A stretch of DNA of 10,412 bases. It comes from an uncultured Ruminococcus sp. GTDB lineage: Bacteria > Bacillota > Clostridia > Oscillospirales > Ruminococcaceae. The notes under the pieces are model-generated. The model was not told where the DNA came from, made no database searches, and saw only the letters and a program-made list of their open reading frames with translations. Of this stretch, positions 1-5,685 are shown piece after piece. Each line of letters begins with the position of its first letter. Within the stretch, counting starts at the first letter, position 1. The translations under genes and the position numbers were made by a program. The stretch is from the NCBI GenBank assembly GCA_946531975.1, contig CAMNAY010000039.1, forward strand, positions 1 through 10,412, given 5' to 3'.

Positions 1-1
1 G

Positions 2-475
2 TCGATGGCGGTCGGCAAGGCACAGCCGGGTATGCTGGTCGGCGGCGTCAACTCCAGTCTGGAGGACAGCGCAGCAAAGGCATACTGCAAGACCTCTCCC
101 GCTGCAAAGTGCTACGTGGACAATTCCGAGAGCTATTCGACCAACGAGATTACGATTTACTGGAATTCTCCGCTGATCTATCTGCTCGCAGTCTCTGAGG
201 CTGCACAGAATCCGCAGATCATTGTTGATCCGCCGCAGCCGAATGCTGTCTGGGGTGACACCGATGATGACACGGAGCTGAATGTGAAGGACGCTGTTCT
301 GCTCGCACGAATCGCAGCAAGCGATGAGACACTGAAGGACGGCGAAGTGACCGATCAGGGCAAGACCAATTCGGACGTCAATCACGACGGCAAAGTCGAT
401 GTGAACGATCTGCAGAAGATGCTGAAGTACCTCTCCGGCACGATCACGAAAGACGACCTTGCAAAAGCAGACTGA
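2..475 (+). CDS. C-terminus of cellulosomal GH9 endoglucanase with dockerin (5' truncated)
   Basis: This is the end of a secreted cellulase; the reading frame is open at the window edge, so the ATG at 5 is internal. Residues are numbered from that ATG. Residues 37-55 fit the second glycoside hydrolase family 9 active-site signature: Tyr37-x-Asp39, Tyr44, Glu48 (codon 146-148), then Thr50 and Asn54-Ser55. In the family the Glu is the general acid of the inverting mechanism and the Asp assists. A short Pro-rich linker (about 70-82) leads to a type I dockerin (about 83-146) with two calcium loops: Asp85/Asp87/Asp89/Asn93/Asp96 and Asp124/Asn126/Asp128/Asp132/Asp135. Dockerins plug enzymes into cohesins of scaffoldin proteins, so the enzyme should act on cellulose outside the cell as part of a cellulosome. 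In the first loop, position 6 is Thr rather than the usual Gly. The catalytic (alpha/alpha)6 barrel and signal peptide lie upstream of the window. Confidence 0.93.
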   Translation, partial: SMAVGKAQPGMLVGGVNSSLEDSAAKAYCKTSPAAKCYVDNSESYSTNEITIYWNSPLIYLLAVSEAAQNPQIIVDPPQPNAVWGDTDDDTELNVKDAVLLARIAASDETLKDGEVTDQGKTNSDVNHDGKVDVNDLQKMLKYLSGTITKDDLAKAD

Positions 476-482
476 ATGAGAA

Positions 483-515
483 AAAGGACTGCCGCAGAAG
501 ACGCGGCAGTCCTTT
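483..515. terminator. Bidirectional hairpin terminator
   Basis: A perfect 13-bp stem (483-495 with 503-515) encloses a 7-base loop. It begins 7 bases after the GH9-dockerin stop codon. On the plus strand the stem ends in only TTT, so termination there may be incomplete. On the minus strand the stem is followed by TTTTT, giving a better intrinsic terminator for transcripts arriving from the sensor kinase side through the oppositely oriented hydrolase gene. Confidence 0.8.
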
Positions 516-542
516 GGCATATCCAAAGAAGGGGGAATTTCT

Positions 543-1403
543 ATGGCAGAAAACTATCTTGTGATCCGGAAAGAATGGGCGGAGAGCGACGCCAGACGTG
601 ATGCCGGACTGACCACTCCGCCGCAGATTGAACGCTTTGACAGTCTGGTGTACGGTGCAGATCCGGTGTGGCAGAGTCTGGATGTTTACCGTCCGCGGGC
701 GCAGGCAGGGAAACTGCCGGTGATTGTCAGCTTTCACGGCGGCGCATGGGTCTACGGCAGCAAGGAGGTCTACCAGTATTACTGCATGGATCTTGCTCTG
801 CGGGGCTTTGCCGTGGTGAATTATAACTACCGTCTTGCGCCGGAAAACAGGTTTCCGGCAGCGCTGGCGGATACCAATTCTGTCTTTGCATGGGTGCTGG
901 ATCATGCAGAGGAATACGGCTTTGACACAGATGCAGTGTTTGCGGTCGGTGATTCGGCGGGTGCCATGGGTATCGCACAGTACGCTTGCATCGTGACAAA
1001 TCCCGCATATGCAGCGGCATATCCGTTTGCAGTACCGGCGGGGCTGAGACTGCGCGGCATCGCGCTCAACTGCGGTATCTATCAGGCAATCGGCAGGGGA
1101 GCGGAGCTTGCGGATTATCTGCCGGAGCAAAACAGCGAAGAAGTGCTGCGGCTGCTGCATGGTCCGCACCATGTGACCGCAGATTTCCCGCCGTCGTATG
1201 TGATGACCTCGAACCGTGATTTCCTGCATGCAGAGCCGGTGCATCTGCTGGAGAAATTCGATCAGCTCGGTGTTCCGTACCGGTACCGGATGTACGGCGA
1301 TGCAGAGCACCCGCTGTGGCATGTGTTCCACTGTGATCTCAGACTGGATGCCGCAAAGCAGGCGAATGATGACGAATGTGCCTTTTTCCGCTCACTGCTC
1401 TGA
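543..1403 (+). CDS. alpha/beta-hydrolase (HSL/BD-FAE-like esterase)
   Basis: A 286-residue esterase-type alpha/beta-hydrolase. His65-Gly-Gly-Ala-Trp69 is the oxyanion-hole motif of the hormone-sensitive-lipase / alpha-beta hydrolase 3 group. Gly136-Asp-Ser138-Ala-Gly140 is the nucleophile elbow. Asp226 (in SNRDF) and His260 (in LWHVF) fit the other two catalytic positions; His256 is a less likely alternative. There is no signal peptide, transmembrane segment or dockerin, so the protein is probably cytoplasmic. The likely reaction is hydrolysis of short acyl esters, for example acetyl groups on imported sugars or xenobiotic esters; the substrate is not readable. A purine-rich ribosome binding site (agaaggggg) lies about 7 bases before the ATG. 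No clear promoter was seen in the 67-base gap, so it may depend on readthrough of the weak upstream terminator. Its last 12 bases overlap the end of the convergent sensor kinase gene. Confidence 0.9.
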   Translation: MAENYLVIRKEWAESDARRDAGLTTPPQIERFDSLVYGADPVWQSLDVYRPRAQAGKLPVIVSFHGGAWVYGSKEVYQYYCMDLALRGFAVVNYNYRLAPENRFPAALADTNSVFAWVLDHAEEYGFDTDAVFAVGDSAGAMGIAQYACIVTNPAYAAAYPFAVPAGLRLRGIALNCGIYQAIGRGAELADYLPEQNSEEVLRLLHGPHHVTADFPPSYVMTSNRDFLHAEPVHLLEKFDQLGVPYRYRMYGDAEHPLWHVFHCDLRLDAAKQANDDECAFFRSLL

Positions 1404-2714
1404 GCGCAGACTGTCAAAGAAAACGGAGAATTCCATTTCTCCTGTATCGGGGATTCCGCGCGCGAAGATCCTGCCGCCGAGTGCCGCAGCGATTTTCTGT
1501 GAGATATACAGACCGATGCCGCTGCCTTCCTTTTCCCGCGCATTGGAGCCGCGCCAGAAGCTTCCGAAGACGAAAGGCATTTCCTGTTCGGGCAGCAGTT
1601 CCCCGCGGTTGCGGACAGAGATGCTGAAGCCTTCCTCCTGCCGCTGCATCATCACAGCGATTCCCTTGCCGTTTCCGTATTTGCAGGCGTTATTGATGAG
1701 CTGTGAGATAATGCGGAACAGCCCGTACATGTCGCTGTGAATCAGCGGATTTCCGCTGCATGTGACAGTGAACGGAATGCGGCTCAGTTCCAGTCTGCCG
1801 CTGTATTCCTGTTCTGTCAGAGCGGCAAGCTCCTTCAGGTAGAACGGCTCGATCTCCGGCTGATAGGCGCTGACAGCCTGCGCAGCGGTGCGGATCATCT
1901 CGGCAGTCAGGGCTTCAATCTTCTGTGCGTTTGCCGTGATTTTTTCCGCGATTTCCTGACTGCTCATGCTGTTCTCATCATACAGTCCGGTGCCGATTGC
2001 TTCGGCATATAGACGGATATTGGCGACGGGCGTTTTGACGCCGTGTGCAATCGACGCGAGTATGGTCTGCCGCTGTGATTCCATCTGTTCAATATGTTTC
2101 TGCTTGTTTTTCAGGACATCGTTCAGCATATTCATGCCCCAGATGAATTTACCGAAGCGGCGGTCGCGGGTCTCCGGCAGCTTCTCGGTCTCCGGCAGCT
2201 TGGCGATATGCGCCGGATAGTCCGACAGCTTGCGGAACGGTGCCAGAATGCGAAAATGCAGATAAACCGTGATGCCGCAGGAGATCAGCCAGCAGACAGC
2301 GATCAGCGCGAAAAGCAGGTGCTTTGCGTTTTGCTCAGTATCTGCCGAAAACCGGTAGACTGTAAAGCCCAGCAGCGTTTCTTCGGCATCTGCGACGCTG
2401 CAAATGACGGTATTGTCGCTGATGTCGGAAGTGAACGGGCGGCTGTTGTGTTCTGCGGGGAGAAACTGTATTTCGACCGGCATGCTGCTGCCGTAGATCT
2501 GCGACCATTCCGGCAGCTTCTCACGGATGATCGCCTCAGGGTCTGCGTGCTGTTCGGCGGTCAGTGCATTCAGTTCCTGATTGATGCGGTTGACGGCAAC
2601 GCGATAATCGCGGTTTCGGTTTGTAACGCAGCGGGAAAAGAGCAGGGAGCACCCGAACAGAAGCAGCGCAAAGATCGCCGTAAATACCGCAAGCATGCGC
2701 AGAAGCGGCTTCAT
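1392..2714 (-). CDS. Sensor histidine kinase with divergent H-box
   Basis: A 440-residue membrane histidine kinase. Transmembrane helix 1 is about residues 6-27, an extracytoplasmic sensor of about 100 residues follows (28-131), and helix 2 is about 132-154. A membrane-proximal linker (155-208) leads to the HisKA dimerisation helix, with the phospho-acceptor His224 in SIAHGVKTP. The ATPase domain has an N-box around Asn342 (NNACKY), a G1-like VRNRGE where Asn replaces the usual Asp, an F-box FGSFWRG (383-389) and a G2 box GSGIGL (397-402). The residue after His224 is Gly; family members usually carry Glu or Asp there. The gene overlaps the response regulator by 4 bases (ATGA), and its ATG follows a GGAGGTGAT ribosome binding site inside that gene, so the two are translationally coupled. 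The sensor domain is too large for an intramembrane-sensing BceS-type kinase. The signal is unknown. Confidence 0.93.
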   Translation of the reverse strand: MKPLLRMLAVFTAIFALLLFGCSLLFSRCVTNRNRDYRVAVNRINQELNALTAEQHADPEAIIREKLPEWSQIYGSSMPVEIQFLPAEHNSRPFTSDISDNTVICSVADAEETLLGFTVYRFSADTEQNAKHLLFALIAVCWLISCGITVYLHFRILAPFRKLSDYPAHIAKLPETEKLPETRDRRFGKFIWGMNMLNDVLKNKQKHIEQMESQRQTILASIAHGVKTPVANIRLYAEAIGTGLYDENSMSSQEIAEKITANAQKIEALTAEMIRTAAQAVSAYQPEIEPFYLKELAALTEQEYSGRLELSRIPFTVTCSGNPLIHSDMYGLFRIISQLINNACKYGNGKGIAVMMQRQEEGFSISVRNRGELLPEQEMPFVFGSFWRGSNAREKEGSGIGLYISQKIAAALGGRIFARGIPDTGEMEFSVFFDSLRSEQ

Positions 2715-3394
2715 GCATCACCTCCGAAGCAATAGCCGATCTTCCAGACTGTGCGGATGATCTTCGGCTGGTTCGGGTCATCCTCCAGCTTCTCGCGCAG
2801 CCAGCGGATATGCACACTGACCGTGCTTTGCTCGGTGAAGCAGTCCGTTCCCCAGACTGCATCGAACAGATCGTTTTTGCTCATTGCTTCGCCTGCGTGG
2901 AGCATAAGAACCCGCAGCAGTTCAAATTCCTTGGCATTCAGCCGGAGCGGCACGCCGTTCTTCGTGACCTGTCTGGAAACAGGGTTGAGCGTGATGCCGC
3001 AGCCGGACAGCAATGCATGTTCCGGTTCCGGTTTCTCACTGCGCTTGAGCAGCGCCCGGATTTTTGCGGTCAGAACGGGAATGGAGAACGGCTTTTCGAT
3101 GTAGTCATCCGCACCGGTCTCATAGCCCAGCAGTTTGCTGTCATCGTCTGATCTGGCGCTCATCATCATGATCGGGAGATCCTGCGTTTTCCGGATTTCC
3201 GTGCAGGTCTCAAAGCCATTCATACCCGGCAGCATGATGTCCAGCAGCACGAGCCGGAAGGATTCCTCCCGCAGAGCATTCAGACCTGCTTCGGCATCTG
3301 CACGGAGCGAGACCGAGAACCCGGAGCGGAGCAGAAAATCCCGCACCAGCGCACCAAGTTCCGGATCGTCTTCGATCATCAGAATATCAGTCAT
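2711..3394 (-). CDS. OmpR/PhoB-family response regulator
   Basis: A 227-residue two-domain response regulator, partner of the downstream kinase. The receiver domain (about 1-117) shows the acidic pair Glu8-Asp9-Asp10, phospho-acceptor Asp52 (LLDIMLPG), Ser79 and Lys101 (KPF). The winged-helix DNA-binding domain (about 128-225) has the OmpR-type pattern with an SVHIRWLREKL recognition region and IRTVWKIGYCF wing. The ORF can be extended to a TTG at 3418, but that codon lies in the -10 box of the promoter. The ATG at 3394 is preceded by AAAGGCAGGTG and starts in the canonical place before the first beta strand, so it was chosen. The last codons (Gly-Gly-Asp-Ala-stop) contain the ribosome binding site of the kinase gene. 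It probably controls its own operon and/or the neighbouring ABC transporter operon; that is inferred from position only. Confidence 0.95.
   Translation of the reverse strand: MTDILMIEDDPELGALVRDFLLRSGFSVSLRADAEAGLNALREESFRLVLLDIMLPGMNGFETCTEIRKTQDLPIMMMSARSDDDSKLLGYETGADDYIEKPFSIPVLTAKIRALLKRSEKPEPEHALLSGCGITLNPVSRQVTKNGVPLRLNAKEFELLRVLMLHAGEAMSKNDLFDAVWGTDCFTEQSTVSVHIRWLREKLEDDPNQPKIIRTVWKIGYCFGGDA
2717..2725 (-). promoter_or_regulatory. Ribosome binding site of sensor kinase
   Basis: GGAGGTGAT, a nine-base match to the complement of the 16S rRNA 3' end, sits two bases before the kinase ATG and lies inside the last codons of the response regulator. With the ATGA stop/start overlap it supports coupled translation of the two proteins. 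Confidence 0.85.
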
Positions 3395-3417
3395 TGTATA
3401 CACCTGCCTTTGTAACA

Positions 3418-3446
3418 ATTATAGCATATTATGCGGAGAAGTTCAA
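3418..3446 (-). promoter_or_regulatory. Sigma-A promoter of the two-component operon
   Basis: TTGAAC (3446-3441) and an extended -10 TGC-TATAAT (TATAAT at 3423-3418) are separated by exactly 17 bases on the minus strand. Transcription should start near 3411, about 17 bases before the response regulator ATG. It lies just after the terminator of the upstream operon, so the two-component genes form their own transcription unit. Confidence 0.82.
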
Positions 3447-3458
3447 TGGGAGCAAGAG

Positions 3459-3483
3459 AAAAAGCCGGCATAGCCGGCTTTTT
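3459..3483 (-). terminator. Intrinsic terminator of ABC/acylase operon
   Basis: An 11-bp stem (3459-3469 with 3473-3483, core GCCGGC) with a 3-base loop and a TTTTT tail in either direction. On the minus strand it lies 31 bases past the lipoprotein stop codon and just before the response regulator promoter, so it separates the two operons. Confidence 0.88.
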
Positions 3484-3514
3484 GTGTTATGAGAATGCGT
3501 GGTTTGCAGTGAAA

Positions 3515-4897
3515 TCACACAAAGCTGCCGAGGTCGAGAAAGTCCGGAGTGTCAATTATGCCTTCAGTGCCGGTAAATGCGCACTGAAGCGTACCGGTTT
3601 CATAGTCCGCGATCAGCAGAAAGACGACGCCCTCGCTGCGGATGTTCTCCGTGAAGGAATCGACCGGCTCAGATGTCAGCAGATCTTTGAAGCGGGAGAC
3701 TGTCAGCTTTTCATCGGTTCCGAACATTCGCTCATACTTTTTCCAGCGTGTGATATCGTGCGGCGAAACGGTCATTCCCTCCGGATTAACCTCTGCGGCA
3801 TATGCATTGACTGCGCAGACACAGCCCTTTGCATTCCATGTCAGACCGTTGGCGAGCGGAGTCTGTTCATCGCGCAGGATTGCTTTTCCAGTCGGTGCAA
3901 CGCAGTTTTCTGCGACGAATGCGTCCTTTGCATCGGTCAGGAAGACATTGTGACTGTATGTGTACTGCGGTGTGTGCGCTGTCAGATATTCACCGGCTTC
4001 TCTGGCAGTGCTGTATTGTTCCAGCGCTTCCCGCATCGCAAAAGAGTATGCGATTTTGTTCTCGCAGGTAAACTCTTCTGAAGTGCCGACATCGAGGTCT
4101 GCTGCCATTACACCGTTATCGTTTACACCGGTTACGACATCGAGTGTGCCGAGCGTGGAGACAGAGATCAGCGAGCGGTCGCCGTTATTGAGATGCAGTA
4201 CACTGTGTGCGGTACACATTTTGTTGCCGCGTCCGAGGTCCCATTCAAGGATTCTGGCGGAGATCCGCTTGCCGGAAGCGGTGCGGCTGCCGTCCGCGGT
4301 GATCGTGCTGCATGCGTAGTTCCGCAGAACATCGGGCACAAAATGAAGCAGATCTGCTTCATAGCGTGAGAGCTTTCCGTCCTGCTTCAGACCGGTTTTT
4401 CCGCCGTGGAAGCCGCTTGCAAAGCCGTCAAGCTCTGCTCTGTATTCTTCCGGCAGTGCCGCGCGCAGTGCATCAATGCGTTCTGCGATCATTTTCGGCG
4501 TATCATTTTCATCGTAAGGATCAAAGGAGAGCTTTATCAGCTCATTCAGATAGTCGTCTGCGAAGGCTTCATAGTCCGGCATCGCCTTCTGGATCGCTTC
4601 GGCATAGGCGGCGCCTGCGGCTGTATGATCGCCTTTTGTCAGGTCAAGTGTCACATCGAAATAGCTCTCCTTTTTGCGGATTACGCACAGCCCGTCTGCG
4701 GAGGTGAATTCAGCCTGTGTCGGTTCCGCAGTCGGAGCAATGTCCTCATAGCGGTTTCCGGTTGCGAGTGACGAGACCGGTTCGAGTGTGCTTTTGCTCT
4801 GTTCCGGTGCCGAAAACCCGTCATAGCTCGGCTCGGAGCAGCCGCAGGTCAGCAGAAACAGCGCTGCCGCAGACACACAGATCATGTTTCGTTTCAC
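3515..4897 (-). CDS. Lipoprotein, C45 / acyl-CoA:6-APA acyltransferase-like Ntn hydrolase
   Basis: A 460-residue surface protein. Residues 1-20 form a lipoprotein signal (Lys/Arg n-region, hydrophobic core, LLTCGC; Cys18 or Cys20 would be lipidated). A Ser/Pro/Thr/Glu-rich spacer runs to about 65. The rest resembles the peptidase C45 group (isopenicillin-N acyltransferase, carcinine hydrolase, and more distantly choloylglycine hydrolases). An alpha-subunit-like region contains EYRAELDGFASGF (151-163). The probable autoproteolytic nucleophile is Cys196 (YACST). GKRISARILEWD (209-220) follows, in the position of the family's GRNxDW. TGVNDNGV (256-263) and SHNVFLTD (315-322) match conserved core strands. 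These enzymes make or break amide bonds to acyl groups; the substrate here is not known. Start: a GTG eight bases after TAAGGAGG, the TAA being the stop of the ATPase gene. It is the last gene of the permease-ATPase-lipoprotein operon. The family call is by motif recognition and is less certain than the lipoprotein call. Confidence 0.78.
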   Translation of the reverse strand: MKRNMICVSAAALFLLTCGCSEPSYDGFSAPEQSKSTLEPVSSLATGNRYEDIAPTAEPTQAEFTSADGLCVIRKKESYFDVTLDLTKGDHTAAGAAYAEAIQKAMPDYEAFADDYLNELIKLSFDPYDENDTPKMIAERIDALRAALPEEYRAELDGFASGFHGGKTGLKQDGKLSRYEADLLHFVPDVLRNYACSTITADGSRTASGKRISARILEWDLGRGNKMCTAHSVLHLNNGDRSLISVSTLGTLDVVTGVNDNGVMAADLDVGTSEEFTCENKIAYSFAMREALEQYSTAREAGEYLTAHTPQYTYSHNVFLTDAKDAFVAENCVAPTGKAILRDEQTPLANGLTWNAKGCVCAVNAYAAEVNPEGMTVSPHDITRWKKYERMFGTDEKLTVSRFKDLLTSEPVDSFTENIRSEGVVFLLIADYETGTLQCAFTGTEGIIDTPDFLDLGSFV

Positions 4898-4905
4898 AGG
4901 TCTAT

Positions 4906-4913
4906 CCTCCTTA
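4906..4913 (-). promoter_or_regulatory. Fused stop codon / ribosome binding site (ATPase to lipoprotein)
   Basis: TAAGGAGG: the ATPase stop codon runs directly into the GGAGG of the lipoprotein gene, with an 8-base spacer to its GTG start. This fixes the GTG as the start and suggests coupled translation. Confidence 0.82.
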
Positions 4914-5669
4914 CCAGCCCAGATCGTTCAGCCATGTCCGGAGCTTGCGTTCACGGCTGTTCAGCTCTGATTCATTTTCCAGTTTGCCGAGCTTCAGCTC
5001 GCCCTGAATTCCGCCGTCCACGAGGTAAATGACGCGCTCACTCTGTGCTGCGACGCGCTCGCTGTGCGTGACCATGAGGATGCCGGTGCCTTCGCGGTTG
5101 GCGTTGGTCAGCTCACGCATGACATCGCCCGCAGCTTTGGAATTCAGCGCACCGGTCGGCTCATCGGCAAAGATAATTTTCGGGTTGTTGATGAGGGCAC
5201 GGCAGAGACACGCACGCTGAAGCTGACCGCCGGAGACCTCATTGATGCTGTGCTCGGCAGTTTCAATAATGCCGAGTCTGCGCATCAGCGTTTCAGCCCG
5301 TTCGTTGATCTCTTTGCGGGAACTGCCTGCCTGATAGCCGGGCAGGACAATGTTGTCAAGGATGCTGAGCTTTTTCATCATGTACATCTGCTGGAAGATG
5401 AACCCCATTTCCGTGAGACGCAGGCGGTTCAGTTCTTTCGGCTTCATGTCCGAAAGCATTTTGTCCCCGAATTTCACCTCGCCGGAGGTTGGACTGTCCA
5501 TGCCGCTGACGGTATAGAGCAGCGTGGATTTTCCGCTTCCGCTCGGACCCATGATGCTGACAAACTCGCCCTCATCCATGGAGAAATTGACATTGCACAG
5601 AACATTGTTGCTGTTCGTGCGGATAATAAATGTTTTGCAGAGATCGGTAACAGATAAAACCTGACTCAT
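4911..5669 (-). CDS. ABC transporter ATPase (MacB/LolD-type)
   Basis: A 252-residue nucleotide-binding subunit that powers the upstream FtsX-type permease at the inner face of the membrane. Seen in order: Walker A GPSGSGKST (41-49), Q-loop Gln93/Gln94, signature VSGGQLQRA (145-153), Walker B IIFADEP with catalytic Glu170, a D-loop reading GALN, and switch His202. After the core there is a charged tail of about 30 residues ending in LRTWLNDLGW, in line with homologous Firmicute ATPases as I recall them. The ORF extends eight codons further to an ATG at 5693, but the ribosome binding site AAGGAGG lies eight bases before the ATG at 5669, which was chosen. All ATP-hydrolysis residues are present. 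In MacB/LolD-type systems the subunit drives mechanical work or export rather than nutrient import; that role is inferred here from family. Confidence 0.94.
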   Translation of the reverse strand: MSQVLSVTDLCKTFIIRTNSNNVLCNVNFSMDEGEFVSIMGPSGSGKSTLLYTVSGMDSPTSGEVKFGDKMLSDMKPKELNRLRLTEMGFIFQQMYMMKKLSILDNIVLPGYQAGSSRKEINERAETLMRRLGIIETAEHSINEVSGGQLQRACLCRALINNPKIIFADEPTGALNSKAAGDVMRELTNANREGTGILMVTHSERVAAQSERVIYLVDGGIQGELKLGKLENESELNSRERKLRTWLNDLGW

Positions 5670-5677
5670 AGCAGCAG

Positions 5678-5685
5678 CCTCCTTA
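5678..5685 (-). promoter_or_regulatory. Fused stop codon / ribosome binding site (permease to ATPase)
   Basis: TAAGGAGG: the permease stop codon abuts the GGAGG of the ATPase gene, followed by an 8-base spacer and ATG at 5669. The arrangement is identical to the next junction of the operon at 4906-4913. Confidence 0.82.

Noticed and set aside
444..1331. Long minus-strand open frame (295 codons) opposite the hydrolase
   Set aside because: It is antisense to a gene with clear alpha/beta-hydrolase motifs, its protein is rich in Cys, His and Arg with no recognisable domain, and it would cross the terminator hairpin at 483-515.
2162..2212. Direct repeat of about 17 bases (TCTCCGGCAGCTT / TCTCGGTCTCCGGCAGCTT area) as a mobile or regulatory repeat
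   Set aside because: It lies in the kinase reading frame and encodes the repeated peptide KLPET in the linker after helix 2; it is a small in-frame duplication within the coding sequence.
2094..2735. Plus-strand open frame (213 codons) opposite the sensor kinase
   Set aside because: Antisense to a complete histidine kinase with all its boxes; no domain, poor start context, composition typical of a shadow frame.
3395..3418. Longer response regulator start at a TTG
   Set aside because: The TTG begins within the -10 hexamer of the promoter and lacks a ribosome binding site; the ATG at 3394 has one and matches the family N-terminus.
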